Shown piece by piece: positions 1-9,422 of a stretch of 64,000 nucleotides of DNA. The notes beneath the pieces are model-generated. The model saw only the letters and a list, made by a program, of their open reading frames with translations. It did no database searches and was not told the DNA's origin. The stretch is taken from positions 6,010,244 through 6,074,243 of the forward strand of contig NZ_CP024866.1 in assembly GCF_004136015.1 (NCBI RefSeq), read 5' to 3'. The DNA is from Pseudomonas sp. ACM7. Its GTDB lineage: Bacteria > Pseudomonadota > Gammaproteobacteria > Pseudomonadales > Pseudomonadaceae. The position numbers and the translations under genes were made by a program. Position 1 is the stretch's first letter. Each line of letters begins with the position of its first letter.

Positions 1-1873
1 CACGCGGGGTGTGTTGCGGGTCTTTCGGATCGAACGCCACACGCCACAGATCAGGCGTTTCCTGTAGCGACGCCATGACATCCTGGAAATGCACAAACCC
101 CAGGCCGCTGTCCAGATTCGCACTGCGATCCCAGGCCTTGAGACTGGCACACAGCGGCGCGAGCGCTGGCGCATCGGTACCCAGTGCCGCCCCACAGAAC
201 TGCAGCAGGTCCGGCATCACTTGTGCCGCCTGATACACCTGGTCGTCCATCACCATGTGTTGCAGATCCGTCGCTGCTATGGGACCTGCCTTGTTCAACG
301 TGTTCAGGCGATCCAGCGCAAAACGCGAGCGCAGCCCCAATGGCTGGCCATCCTGGCTGATCAGCGGCGAAAAACCGGTGAGCGGTTGCGCCGGGTTGGC
401 CATCCAGGCCGAATCGTTGGAGTGCTGCACAAAATCCTTGCGCAACAGTTGCGGCAACTTGTCTGCCGCAAAAATGCCTTTTTGTGCAGCCGTCGGGTCG
501 ATGTCCCAGGCACACGCACTGTTGGAACCGTCGAGGACGATCATCTGCAAACCGGCCCGCGGATCACTGCACCTGGCCAGTTTGTCGGCACTGACGTTCG
601 GCACGACCGAGAGATTCATGTACAGCGTCTGCCCCTGATCATCCGTCGCCAGGGTGTTGACCCACGGGATCCCCTGGATCTTGTGCACCGAGGCCTGCAA
701 GTCCTTGAGGCTGACCGCGCGGTTCATTGCATACCACTGCTGCAAGACCCGGTCGTTATCCAGATTGGCGTCGCGCAAGCTGTAGGCGAACTGGTTGTCC
801 CAGTCGAGCTTTCCGGGCCACTGCACGATCGGGCCGAACTGCGAACTGTAGACCACATGAGAAACTGGCCGAGTCTGGCCATCCGGTTGCTTCACGTTCA
901 CAGTCAGGGTCTGTTTCTGCATCGGCAAGGACTTGCCATCAAGCAGATAGCGGGTCGAATCCTTGGGATCGAGTTGCAGGCGATACAAGGTGAAATGCTT
1001 GGACGTATCCACTGTATGGGTCCACGCCAGGTGCTGGTTGAAACCGATGTTGATCATCGGCAACCCCGGCAGCGCCGCGCCCATGACGTCCAGTTTGCCG
1101 GGAATGGTCAGGTGCATTTGATAGAAACGCATCCCGCCGACCCAAGGGAAATGCGGATTGGCCAGCAACATGCCGCGGCCGTTGAAAGAACGCTCACTGC
1201 CGACCGCCACGGCGTTGCTGCCGCGGTCCAGGGCAAACCGCTGCATGCGCGAGGCGGCCATTTGGAACGACACCGGTTCGCCTGCCACATGTGCAACGGC
1301 TTTAGGGGGGGTGGCACCGGCCAAGGCTTCGGCAAACTGCCCTACTCCGCCTTCGACCAGCAGGCGCCGCGTCAACTTGACCAGGTCCTGGGCGGTAATC
1401 TCGCGTACCCAGTCGCCCTGACACTGCTGCGGCAAACCCTGCACCCGACGTTCTGTCAGCGAACGGTTATAGCCCGCCACATACCCTTCAATGAGATCGC
1501 GCACTGGCGGGGTTTGCGCCTGCCAGAAACCCTCGACGGCCTGTGGCGTGTTCAGCCAATTGAAAAACAGATCGCTGACCAGGTTTTCGCGTTCTTCGAC
1601 CGTGAACTGATCCGGGCCGAAATAGCGTGAACGTTCGCCGTTCACGGTAGTGATCTCATTGGCCAGCAGGCACAGGTTGTCCTGAGCGTAGGCGTAACCA
1701 ATGCCATAACCGAGCCCGCGCTCGTTGTCGGCACGGATATGCGGCACACCGAAACTGGTCCGGCGAATGTCGGCGCTCGCCTGCTCCTGCTGACTGCGTG
1801 CGTTTGCCGCAAGACTCAAGCCTACCAACACGCCTGCAAGGCTCAACCGGGTTAACTGCCTGGAAATAATCAC
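1..1873 (-). CDS. pvdQ: Acyl-homoserine lactone acylase PvdQ (3' part cut by window edge)
   Basis: Periplasmic Ntn-hydrolase that removes the fatty acyl chain from the pyoverdine precursor and can also cleave long-chain acyl-homoserine lactones. About 624 codons are visible, and the C-terminal part lies outside the window. An N-terminal signal peptide (residues about 1-25) is followed by the alpha chain. The autoprocessing site is Gly218-Ser219 in RGSNAVAVG, where Ser is the catalytic N-terminus of the beta chain. The following stretch [10 protein letters not shown] and [11 protein letters not shown] is the characteristic PvdQ beta-chain start and separates it from QuiP and HacB. The start is a GTG with AGGAG 5 bases upstream; no ATG fits. 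It is divergent from a PA2384-like gene, the same neighbour as in P. aeruginosa. Product call by remembered family sequence; confident. Confidence 0.9.
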   Translation of the reverse strand, partial: MIISRQLTRLSLAGVLVGLSLAANARSQQEQASADIRRTSFGVPHIRADNERGLGYGIGYAYAQDNLCLLANEITTVNGERSRYFGPDQFTVEERENLVSDLFFNWLNTPQAVEGFWQAQTPPVRDLIEGYVAGYNRSLTERRVQGLPQQCQGDWVREITAQDLVKLTRRLLVEGGVGQFAEALAGATPPKAVAHVAGEPVSFQMAASRMQRFALDRGSNAVAVGSERSFNGRGMLLANPHFPWVGGMRFYQMHLTIPGKLDVMGAALPGLPMINIGFNQHLAWTHTVDTSKHFTLYRLQLDPKDSTRYLLDGKSLPMQKQTLTVNVKQPDGQTRPVSHVVYSSQFGPIVQWPGKLDWDNQFAYSLRDANLDNDRVLQQWYAMNRAVSLKDLQASVHKIQGIPWVNTLATDDQGQTLYMNLSVVPNVSADKLARCSDPRAGLQMIVLDGSNSACAWDIDPTAAQKGIFAADKLPQLLRKDFVQHSNDSAWMANPAQPLTGFSPLISQDGQPLGLRSRFALDRLNTLNKAGPIAATDLQHMVMDDQVYQAAQVMPDLLQFCGAALGTDAPALAPLCASLKAWDRSANLDSGLGFVHFQDVMASLQETPDLWRVAFDPKDPQHTPR

Positions 1874-1936
1874 GCTCGCTCCTGATCGAAAAGACAAACA
1901 CCCTGCGTCATACACGCACTGCGCCTTCCCCTAGGA

Positions 1937-1959
1937 ACGAAAAAAATGACAAGAATTTA
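1937..1959 (-). promoter_or_regulatory. Candidate PvdS iron-starvation box upstream of pvdQ
   Basis: Read on the minus strand there is CTAAAT followed after 15 bases by CGT, about 64 bases before the pvdQ GTG start. PvdS-dependent pyoverdine promoters carry TAAAT and CGT separated by about 16-17 bases, so this is one base short. The location fits a promoter, but the spacing deviation keeps it a candidate. Confidence 0.45.
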
Positions 1960-2117
1960 GGCCCTGAAAGGCGCTTTTCACGGACATCTCACAGGCCACT
2001 GACGTGATGGCGACAAAATTTCTACATTTGGGGCTTCATTATTTGCCCTGCTCGTACGTCTTATTGAATGAGAGCACCCATCACATTTCCTGGCCGGCTC
2101 GGAAAAGGAGTTTTTGC

Positions 2118-2489
2118 ATGTACAACTCGCAACTGCCAACGGACGGTAGCAATGCGCCAAAGGGCTCTGCCATGGGCTCCGGTGTTTTCAGTCAACGCAG
2201 TGAGCGCAATGGCAACGAGCGGATCAGGTTACTGCTCAAAAGCTATGGTCTGCGAACCAGTCTGATCCGCCTCAAAGTCATCGACGCCTTGCTGAGCGCC
2301 GCCGAAAGCGACCGTAGCCTTGGCGTGCGTGGCGTGCACAGCCACTTGCTGGACCTGGATATTCCCCTGTCCTTTCTCAGTGTGCGGGAAGTGTTGAAAC
2401 GCTTGTGCAGCGAAGGCGTGATCACGCTCACCCCGGACAAAAGCTACAGCCTGCATCCCGACGCTGTAGCCATGCTCCATCGCGAGTAA
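2118..2489 (+). CDS. PA2384-like Fur-related winged-helix regulator
   Basis: A 123-residue protein resembling P. aeruginosa PA2384, an iron-responsive protein described as a Fe2+/Zn2+ uptake regulator-like factor. Residues about 35-120 form a winged-helix domain of Fur type (LLKSYGLRTSLIRLKVIDAL, then SVREVLKRLCSEGVI). The metal-binding His/Cys cluster and dimerisation domain of true Fur are absent, so it is a half-size member. The ATG is chosen because AAGGAG lies 7 bases upstream; a longer in-frame extension to 2004 has no such site. It is divergent from pvdQ, which supports a role in iron limitation. The exact DNA target is unknown. Confidence 0.75.
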   Translation: MYNSQLPTDGSNAPKGSAMGSGVFSQRSERNGNERIRLLLKSYGLRTSLIRLKVIDALLSAAESDRSLGVRGVHSHLLDLDIPLSFLSVREVLKRLCSEGVITLTPDKSYSLHPDAVAMLHRE

Positions 2490-2507
2490 TCAGCTTGGCT
2501 TCGTCAC

Positions 2508-2696
2508 TCAGGGTTTGACCTTGCGGCGCATCACGCCATTGATCACCACTACGATCACCGCCACGCCGATGGCGATGTACTGAAACAGCTTCTCGCTGAT
2601 GACGCCTGCGTTTTGCAGATACGAAAGGCCGAACATGATCCCCAACACCACGAGGGAGATCAGAATCGAGTATTTCAAACGTTGCGACTGAGTCAT
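2508..2696 (-). CDS. Small inner-membrane protein, two transmembrane helices
   Basis: A 62-residue protein with a basic N-terminus (MTQSQRLKYS) and two hydrophobic segments at about residues 10-26 and 38-55, ending in a positively charged tail RRKVKP. It therefore probably spans the inner membrane twice with both ends in the cytoplasm. The ATG at the chosen start has AGGA 8 bases upstream; an upstream in-frame start would add 18 residues without a ribosome site. It is convergent with the PA2384-like gene. No family function is recognised. Confidence 0.6.
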   Translation of the reverse strand: MTQSQRLKYSILISLVVLGIMFGLSYLQNAGVISEKLFQYIAIGVAVIVVVINGVMRRKVKP

Positions 2697-2853
2697 TGCG
2701 AGTTCCTGAACCTGAAAAATGTATCCGGTTTGTATCAGAGCGCATGCCAAGCCCCTACCGTTCTCCGGGGATGGAACGCTACAAACGGGGTCTCATGTTA
2801 CAGCCGATGAAGAGTTTTGGCTTCATAGTGGCGATAACCATGAGGATTTTGAA

Positions 2854-2991
2854 ATGTTCCGTCGAATCACACTGCTGATTCCGCTGCTTGCCATACTTTC
2901 CCTGAGCGGCTGCATCATTTTCCCCCACGGCGGCTGGCACGGCGGCCATCATTACGACCGTGGCGGACCGGGTTATTACCAGCATCGATAA
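2854..2991 (+). CDS. Small histidine/glycine-rich lipoprotein
   Basis: A 45-residue precursor with a lipoprotein signal peptide: basic MFRR, a hydrophobic core, and lipobox LSGC with Cys20 as the predicted lipidated residue. The mature peptide is only about 26 residues and rich in Gly, His and Tyr (HGGWHGGHHYDRGGPGYY), which suggests possible metal binding, although this is inference. GAGG lies 8 bases before the ATG, and a strong terminator follows at 3071. Too short for a confident family call, but signal, ribosome site and terminator agree. Confidence 0.6.
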   Translation: MFRRITLLIPLLAILSLSGCIIFPHGGWHGGHHYDRGGPGYYQHR

Positions 2992-3070
2992 CGGTTGGCA
3001 GTTTCATATCGTGTGAATAATTGAACACTCATTCGTAAGACAAATACCCTACCCAATAACCACTGAACAA

Positions 3071-3096
3071 ATGCCCGCCCTGTCGCGGGCATTTTT
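3071..3096 (+). terminator. Rho-independent terminator
   Basis: ATGCCCGC and GCGGGCAT form an 8-bp perfect stem with a 6-base loop, followed directly by TTTT. It ends the small lipoprotein transcript and insulates the efflux/Lux-like cluster that begins 170 bases later. Confidence 0.85.
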
Positions 3097-3266
3097 CGTA
3101 CATGCGTATTCACTTCTTGTTTCCTTCCCTGTGCACATCGAAACATAGCGATAACCATTGAAGCTTTCGGTCTTAATCGTTCATTTGAGCTATTCAAATT
3201 CGATGATTACTCTCGGTGCATCGCAATAAACCCGCTATTAAATTTTGAGCAAAGAACAGGGATGCC

Positions 3267-4508
3267 ATGCACAAACCTTTAATCAATATCAGCCCCCACC
3301 ATTTGTTTGGCTTTTGCCTTGCAATAACTTTTTTCGAACTGCTGACCTATATGGCCAGCGACATGATCATGCCGGGCATGTTGACCGTCACCCGACAACT
3401 GGATGCCAGCCCCGACCATGTCCCCTACGCCTTCAATCTATATCTGGCCGGCGGCATGCTTCTGCAATGGCTGATTGGCCCGCTGTCTGATCATTTCGGT
3501 CGCCGCCGGATGTTGCTCATCGGTTGCGCGGTATTCGCCCTGGCCTGTGCCGCCGCGTTCAACGTGCAAAGCATTTATGCGTTCAATGGCTTGCGACTGA
3601 TTCAGGGCATGGGGTTGGGGTTTGTCATCGCGGTCAGCTACCCGGCCCTGCAAGAAGTTTTCTGCGAAGCCGACGCGGTCAAAATCATGGCGTTGCTGGG
3701 GAACGTTGCACTGCTCTCCCCGCTTCTGGGGCCGTTGCTCGGCAGTCTGCTGCTGGAGTGGTTGTCCTGGCGTGAATTGTTTTTACTGCTGGGTATCGGC
3801 GGCGTGATGGTCTGGCTCGGGCTTTACCTGTTCATGCCGGAAACCGTGGGCACCCTGCGCCACGACGGTCAGCGACTGGAAGCCGTGCGCTTTGAATGGC
3901 ACAGCACTCTGCGCCGCTATGCCGCGCTGCTGACTAACCCGCGATTCCTTTGCGCCGCAGTCGCGCTGGGCGTGATGAGCCTGCCCTTGATTGCCTGGAT
4001 CGGGTTGGCGCCGCTCTTGCTGATCCACAACCAGGGGCTTTCAACTCTGCACTATGGCCTGTGGCAAATCCCGGTGTTCGCGGCCGTCATTCTCGGCAAT
4101 CTGATCCTCAACCGACTGATTGCCAACGCTGAATTGCCACAACTGATTCGATACTCGCTTTGGCCGTTTTGCGGTGGGCTCATCGCGTTAGTCGCCATCA
4201 GCGTCTACGGCGCTTCGACAGTCGTGCTGATCAGCTGCCTGGCGCTTTACGCCGTTGGGCTTGGCATGAGCAATGCCGCGCTGTACCGGCTTGCACTGTT
4301 CGCCAGCGACGACAGCAAAGGTCTGGTCTCGGCCATGATCGGCATGATCTCGATCGCCGTCATGGGTGGCGGCGGCTCCCTTATTGCGGCCGCCGGTGCC
4401 GGTGACAGCCACGAATCGTTCGCTTTGATGGCGGGTATCGCGGGGCTACTGAGCCTGGCGCCCCTACGCCTCTTTCTGCGGCGCGCTCACATCGCGCTTG
4501 CCGTCTGA
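3267..4508 (+). CDS. MdfA-like MFS drug/proton antiporter
   Basis: A 413-residue major facilitator protein with about 12 membrane segments, close to E. coli MdfA (DHA1 family). The first helix carries Glu24 and Asp32 in FFELLTYMASDMIMPGM, matching the spacing of the MdfA substrate residues Glu26 and Asp34. Motif A is GPLSDHFGRRRM after helix 2, and ANVALL-like and GLGMSNAAL stretches match MdfA. It is expected to export hydrophobic or cationic compounds from the cytoplasm in exchange for protons. It is the first gene of a tight + strand block with LuxE/LuxC-type enzymes (21 bases to the next gene), so its natural cargo may be that cluster's product. There is no adjacent regulator on the same strand. 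Confidence 0.85.
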   Translation: MHKPLINISPHHLFGFCLAITFFELLTYMASDMIMPGMLTVTRQLDASPDHVPYAFNLYLAGGMLLQWLIGPLSDHFGRRRMLLIGCAVFALACAAAFNVQSIYAFNGLRLIQGMGLGFVIAVSYPALQEVFCEADAVKIMALLGNVALLSPLLGPLLGSLLLEWLSWRELFLLLGIGGVMVWLGLYLFMPETVGTLRHDGQRLEAVRFEWHSTLRRYAALLTNPRFLCAAVALGVMSLPLIAWIGLAPLLLIHNQGLSTLHYGLWQIPVFAAVILGNLILNRLIANAELPQLIRYSLWPFCGGLIALVAISVYGASTVVLISCLALYAVGLGMSNAALYRLALFASDDSKGLVSAMIGMISIAVMGGGGSLIAAAGAGDSHESFALMAGIAGLLSLAPLRLFLRRAHIALAV

Positions 4509-4529
4509 CACCACACAGTAGGTCTTTTG

Positions 4530-5660
4530 ATGATCCATTTACCCCACACCGATGCGCTCTGCGCGTTAACGCAACCCTATTGCCTGGATTCCGTACCCGA
4601 GGGTCTGTTCGACCAGGCGATGGGGGAAATCAGCCTGTTTCATTGTCATCACACGCCCGGCTACGAACGCTGGCTAAACGCCAACGGGCTCGATGCCCAG
4701 GACCTGGAGACACTGGATGACTGGTCCAGGTTGCCACCGATTTTCGCCAACTATTTCAAACGCCACTTGTTGTTCGGCCCCACCGGCGAAGGCGCGCTGG
4801 AGCTGACCTCATCCGGCACCAGCGGCCAGAGGAGTCGCATGCGCTATGACCCTCGCAGCATGGCGGCGGCCCAAGGCATGGTGAGCCACATTTTCCGGCA
4901 CTACGGTTGGGATACTCCGCAAAGCCCCTGCAATTATTTGCTCCTGAGCTACGAGCCCGAAGCGGCCATCACCTTGGGCACTGCTTACACCGACCAGTTT
5001 CTCTGCAGCTATGCGCCCGTCAATCGAATCGTCTACGGATTGCGCCGGTCGGGTAAAGGTCACGAGTTCGACCTGTTTGGCGTGATTCGCGCCTTGCAGG
5101 AGTTTGCCGACGAGGGATTGCCCGTACGGATAATCGGATTTCCTGCGTTTCTTTCGCATGCGCTACAGCACATGGAAAACACCTGCGCACCGAATCTCAA
5201 GCTATCCGCTCAGTCATTGGTGTTTTTGGGGGGCGGCTGGAAAACCCAGGCAGCACAAGAGATTCCCTTGCTTGAGTTGTATGCCCGAATCAACCGGCAA
5301 CTGGGCATCGACCTGTCCCGCTGTCGGGATGGTTACGGCGCCGTCGAGCATGCCGTGCCCTACATCCAATGTGCCCACCATCATTTTCATGCGCCCATTT
5401 ACTCGAAGGTTTTCGTGCGCAACCCATCCGATTTCACGGTCCGGCCATACGGCCAACGCGGCTTGCTGGAATTCGTCTCCCCGTACATTTCGTCAAGCCC
5501 TGCTCATGCTGTGGTCATGGGCGATCTGGCGACATTACACCCCGGCGCACATTGCGGATGCGGCCTGACGACCGATTGGTTCGAGCTGCACGGACGCGCA
5601 GGCACCACCGCCAGCCGCAGCTGCGCCATGGCGGCCTCAGAACTGCTGGGAGAGGCTTGA
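4530..5660 (+). CDS. LuxE-type acyl-protein synthetase / acyl-adenylating enzyme
   Basis: A 376-residue member of the LuxE/PaaK adenylate-forming superfamily. The phosphate-binding loop is SSGTSG at residues 94-99. Downstream are GFPAFLSHAL, a glycine-rich LGGGWK, and a C-terminal CGCGLTTDW motif of the Cys-rich type found in PaaK and LuxE relatives. In bioluminescent bacteria LuxE activates a fatty acid as acyl-AMP and passes it through a cysteine to the reductase LuxC. Here the next gene, only 1 base away, encodes a LuxC domain, so the same partnership is likely. ATG 4530 is preferred over TTG 4527. Substrate chain is unknown, and no luxAB is nearby. Confidence 0.75.
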   Translation: MIHLPHTDALCALTQPYCLDSVPEGLFDQAMGEISLFHCHHTPGYERWLNANGLDAQDLETLDDWSRLPPIFANYFKRHLLFGPTGEGALELTSSGTSGQRSRMRYDPRSMAAAQGMVSHIFRHYGWDTPQSPCNYLLLSYEPEAAITLGTAYTDQFLCSYAPVNRIVYGLRRSGKGHEFDLFGVIRALQEFADEGLPVRIIGFPAFLSHALQHMENTCAPNLKLSAQSLVFLGGGWKTQAAQEIPLLELYARINRQLGIDLSRCRDGYGAVEHAVPYIQCAHHHFHAPIYSKVFVRNPSDFTVRPYGQRGLLEFVSPYISSSPAHAVVMGDLATLHPGAHCGCGLTTDWFELHGRAGTTASRSCAMAASELLGEA

Positions 5661-5661
5661 T

Positions 5662-8064
5662 ATGTACCTCATCAATGGCCAACTGCGTGACGACGTTAGC
5701 CCGAAAAGCGCCCTCGACAGCCTTCGAAAACAATTGCCCGGATTGCTTTCTGCACCGATCGACAGCGAGACCGTCATCGAAACCGCGGCTCGTTTCGCCA
5801 CGCAACTACAGACTCGCAGCCTGAACCTGCCTCTGGACGACGATCAATGTCAGGGGCTGATCGAGTTCTGCCAGCGCAGCAACCTGAGCACGAAGCTTGA
5901 GCGGGAACTGGGCTCGCAACCCCGTTCGCTGAGGTGTATCGACTACCGGCAGCCGCGCTTTGAAAGCTGGCACCCCTTGGGACTGGTGGTGCATGTGACG
6001 CCGGGCAATGCGCCGATGCTGGCGTTCTGCGCGGTTCTCGAAGGCCTGCTGGCCGGTAACATTAACTGGTTACGCCCCAGCGCCAGCGATGCGGGTTTGA
6101 CTGCGCAATTGCTGGCTGCCTTTGTGAAGTGCGACACCAGTGGCAGGCTTGCCGAATTTGTCGCGGTGCTGCCCGTGGGCACTTCCCGGATAGCCGAACT
6201 CTGCGCCCAGGCCGATGGCGTGTCAGCCTGGGGCGGTGAAAAGGCGCTCAAGGCGATTCGTCAGCAGATCCCCACTGGATGTCGCTGGATTGATTGGGGG
6301 CACAGGATCAGTTTCGCTTATCTGTCGCCTGACGCGGCCAACTCTTCGGCGCTGGATGCGTTGGTGGATGAGGTTTGCAGTCTGGATCAGCAAGCGTGTT
6401 CCAGCCCGCAATGGCTGCTGGTGGACAGCAACGACCCGGCCATCCTGCAGGACCTGGGCGAGCGTTTGAGCGAAGCCTTCAAGCGTCGCGCATCGCACTG
6501 GCCGGCGCTGGTGCCCACGGACCAGGAAGCGTGCGAGATCACCACCCGCACGGCCATGGCGCAACTGGATTATTGTTTTGCGAACCAGACCGGCCAGGTC
6601 TGGGCCGGCCACGGATGGCGGATCATCTGGGAACACCATCAGACGCTCGCGCCTTCACCGCTGTTTCGTACTGTGCTGCTCAAGCCCGTGCCGCAACACA
6701 TGATCGCCGAGACGCTGTTGCCCTGGCGCACTGTCCTGCAAAGCTGCGCACTGATTTGCTCTCCGACAGAAACGTCAGGACTTGTGCGAACGCTGGTCAA
6801 CGCTGGGGTCACCCGTATTGCGCCTTGCGCGGCGATTCATGACGGCTACGCCGGTGAGCCCCATGATGGCGTCTACGCGTTGACGCGTCTGAGTCGCCGC
6901 CTCTCGGTGAGCCTGTCGCCGGATGTTTTGCCTGGCCGGGCAACGCTCGACCCGGTCCCGCCCGCCCCTGACACCCCCCGTGTGCCGATCATGGACAAAA
7001 ACACCTTCACGACCCAGCCGATGGGCGCTGCGGCGCAATTGTATTTTCGCTCAGGAGGGAGCAGCGGTACTCCAGCCCTCGCCGGTTTCAGCTATCGCGA
7101 CTTTCAACGGCAGATGCGCGCAGCGGCCGACGGCCTGTTCGCCGCCGGGCTCGATCCTTCACAGGACCGGGTCATGAACCTGTTTTACGGCGGCAGCCTG
7201 TACGGAGGCTTCCTCAGTTTTACCAAAATACTGGAACAGATGGGCGTCACACATTTCCCCATGGGTGCGCCCCAGGACGATGACTTCAGCGAAATCGCCC
7301 AACTGATCGTTGACCAGCGTGTCACCGTGCTGATTGGCATGCCGAGCACCTTGCATCGTCTGTTCTTCAACGAGCAGGCCCGACTCCGCACGTACGCAGG
7401 TATTGGCAAAGTGTTCCTCGGCGGCGAGCATCCGGGCCAAACCAGCCTGAGCCTAATGGAAAGCTGCGGGGTCTCGATGATCCGCTCGGCGATCTATGGC
7501 TCCGTCGATGCAGGTCCCTTGGGGCATGCGTGCGCAGCCACCGCGAACGGGGTGTTTCACTTGATGTGCGATACCCAGCATCTGGAAATTGTGCAGATCG
7601 AACAGGATGAACCGGTTCAGGCGAATGAGATCGGTCGCCTGCTGTTTACTTCACGAGCGCGGCAAGGCCAAACCGTGCGCCGATATGACGTTGGAGACAC
7701 CGGTCGCTGGATACCCGGACCTTGTCCGTGCGGGCTGGACTCACCCCGATTCGAACTGCTCCAGCGCCACGGAAAACTGGTGCGAATGGGCACGGAGTTC
7801 ATTTCGCCGTCGGCTCTGCAGGATAGCGTCGGCGCGCCCATTCAGATTGTTCTGGACCACGCCCCTGATGGCGTCGAGCGACTCAACGTTCTAACGGATG
7901 CAGACATCAACCAGGTTCGCAACGCATTGCTGAACCATGAAGCGCTGGCAAATGCCGTAAACGCCAACCTGTTAACTGTCGAAGTTCAAGTGTGCACGGA
8001 GCAAGCGTTCACTCGAAACAAACACAGCGGCAAAACACCGTTGGTTATTGATAAAAGAAAATAA
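5662..8064 (+). CDS. LuxC acyl-CoA reductase fused to a LuxE/PaaK-like domain
   Basis: An 800-residue two-domain enzyme. Residues about 60-425 are a LuxC-type acyl-CoA reductase: HPLGLVVHVTPGNAPML resembles the aldehyde-dehydrogenase fold entrance, and DQQACSSPQ contains Cys246, the expected acyl-thioester cysteine. After a Pro-rich linker (about 425-445), residues 445-800 are an adenylating domain with the loop SGGSSGT (464-470), a GGEHPG stretch, YGSVDAGPLG and the Cys motif CPCGLDSPRF. Known luxC and luxE are separate genes, so this fusion is unusual. It should reduce an activated acid to an aldehyde with NADPH. The start follows the luxE-like stop by 1 base, so translation is probably coupled. 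Fusion is read directly; substrate is unknown. Confidence 0.75.
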   Translation: MYLINGQLRDDVSPKSALDSLRKQLPGLLSAPIDSETVIETAARFATQLQTRSLNLPLDDDQCQGLIEFCQRSNLSTKLERELGSQPRSLRCIDYRQPRFESWHPLGLVVHVTPGNAPMLAFCAVLEGLLAGNINWLRPSASDAGLTAQLLAAFVKCDTSGRLAEFVAVLPVGTSRIAELCAQADGVSAWGGEKALKAIRQQIPTGCRWIDWGHRISFAYLSPDAANSSALDALVDEVCSLDQQACSSPQWLLVDSNDPAILQDLGERLSEAFKRRASHWPALVPTDQEACEITTRTAMAQLDYCFANQTGQVWAGHGWRIIWEHHQTLAPSPLFRTVLLKPVPQHMIAETLLPWRTVLQSCALICSPTETSGLVRTLVNAGVTRIAPCAAIHDGYAGEPHDGVYALTRLSRRLSVSLSPDVLPGRATLDPVPPAPDTPRVPIMDKNTFTTQPMGAAAQLYFRSGGSSGTPALAGFSYRDFQRQMRAAADGLFAAGLDPSQDRVMNLFYGGSLYGGFLSFTKILEQMGVTHFPMGAPQDDDFSEIAQLIVDQRVTVLIGMPSTLHRLFFNEQARLRTYAGIGKVFLGGEHPGQTSLSLMESCGVSMIRSAIYGSVDAGPLGHACAATANGVFHLMCDTQHLEIVQIEQDEPVQANEIGRLLFTSRARQGQTVRRYDVGDTGRWIPGPCPCGLDSPRFELLQRHGKLVRMGTEFISPSALQDSVGAPIQIVLDHAPDGVERLNVLTDADINQVRNALLNHEALANAVNANLLTVEVQVCTEQAFTRNKHSGKTPLVIDKRK

Positions 8065-8132
8065 AAATACCGCCGACTACTCACAACTTGTTTTTAACCT
8101 CTAGACGCCTGATAAAAAAAAGAGAGCCCCCA

Positions 8133-9422
8133 GTGAAATCAACTTATTCGCTCGAACAACTACTGCCTTATATAAGGCAACATTCAAACTTCTACCGCCA
8201 ACAACTGGAACACTTACCGTCGCAGGGCATTACGTTACAAAATATACCGCTCACCAACGCCGTGGACTATTGGTCTGGCAGCAATGACTTGAGTCATTGG
8301 CCGGTCCTGACCGCAAAGGTCGACGATGCGCTGGTGTTTAAAACCGGCGGATCGACCAGCCAGGGCAAACTGACGGTGTACACCTATAACGAATGGCAAG
8401 AACTGGTCAGTACTTTCGGAGAAAGTTTCTCCTCTCAGCTGAACGACGGCGACCGTGTCGCCAATCTGTTTTTTTCCGGTGATCTTTACGCCAGTTTTCT
8501 GTTCATCCACGACTCACTGGCGCACGTCAGGCGATCGATCTGCGAGTTTCCATTTACCGGGCAAGTCGAGCTGGATGTATTGGCCGATGCGATTGATCAG
8601 CATCGGATCAACGTGCTGGTCGGTGTCCCGGCACAGCTGCTGCGACTGGCGGCCTACCTGAACCAGCATCGGCGAGTACTGTGCGGGGTTGATACGTTGC
8701 TGTACGGCGGCGAAAGCCTGTTTGCCCCGCAGGTGGCAATCCTCACCGACATGTTTCCCAACGTGCGCATTGCTTCCATTGGCTACGCCAGTGTAGACGC
8801 CGGCCTTATCGGGGCCAGCGGTCGCGACTGCGCCTTGGGCGAGCATCGGGTGTTTGAACCACAAACCTTGCTGGAGATCGTCGATGAACTCACCGGTGAA
8901 GTCATCGAAGAATGCGATCGCACCGGATTATTGGTGGTGACCAATCTGACTCGCCGGCTCATGCCACTGCTGCGTTATCCGGTGGGCGACCGCGCGTGCT
9001 GGCGCGAACCCGTCTCAACCCCGAAGCGCAAATTCGCCCTCAAGGGACGTAGCGTGCACAGCCAGCGAGTGCGAGTCGGGGTGCTGTCGCTGCTGATCGA
9101 TGACATCCAGCAGATCGTCCAGCGCATTGCCCACAACGACCAATGGCAATTGCTGATCGAACATGACGATTACAAAGATATTTTGAGTGTGAAGTGGGTT
9201 CCCTCAGCGCTATCAATGGCCACCGTACCGGTGTGCCGAGAGTTGTACGAGGCCCTGGTTGAACACTATCCCGCCATCGAGGAACTGAGCCGCGAGGGTC
9301 TGTTGGAGTTGCGAGTGTTGTCCTGTGCGGTCACCGCATTGAAGCTTCACCCACGCTCCGGCAAACAACTGCGGGTCCTGGACTTGCGCGTGTATGACGC
9401 ACCGTCGCCGGAGCCCGCATGA
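8133..9422 (+). CDS. PaaK-like AMP-binding ligase
   Basis: A 429-residue adenylate-forming enzyme resembling the second domain of the preceding gene. Residues 72-79 hold a phosphate loop TGGSTSQGK. NLFFSGDLYASFLF, VGVPAQLLRL, LYGGESL and GYASVDAGLIG line up with the equivalent stretches of the fusion protein (NLFYGGSLYGGFLSF, IGMPSTL, FLGGEHP, YGSVDAGPLG), so the two are paralogues. The C-terminal Cys-rich motif is missing and replaced by a basic KRKFALKGRSVHSQR stretch. GTG 8133 is chosen with a purine-rich AAGAGAG upstream; TTG 8088 is possible. It overlaps the next gene by 4 bases. It may load a different acid or act as a transferase. Confidence 0.65.
   Translation: MKSTYSLEQLLPYIRQHSNFYRQQLEHLPSQGITLQNIPLTNAVDYWSGSNDLSHWPVLTAKVDDALVFKTGGSTSQGKLTVYTYNEWQELVSTFGESFSSQLNDGDRVANLFFSGDLYASFLFIHDSLAHVRRSICEFPFTGQVELDVLADAIDQHRINVLVGVPAQLLRLAAYLNQHRRVLCGVDTLLYGGESLFAPQVAILTDMFPNVRIASIGYASVDAGLIGASGRDCALGEHRVFEPQTLLEIVDELTGEVIEECDRTGLLVVTNLTRRLMPLLRYPVGDRACWREPVSTPKRKFALKGRSVHSQRVRVGVLSLLIDDIQQIVQRIAHNDQWQLLIEHDDYKDILSVKWVPSALSMATVPVCRELYEALVEHYPAIEELSREGLLELRVLSCAVTALKLHPRSGKQLRVLDLRVYDAPSPEPA

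Noticed and set aside
89..1630. 513-codon open frame on the + strand
   Set aside because: It lies entirely antisense to the clearly recognisable pvdQ frame and has the composition of a GC-rich shadow frame.
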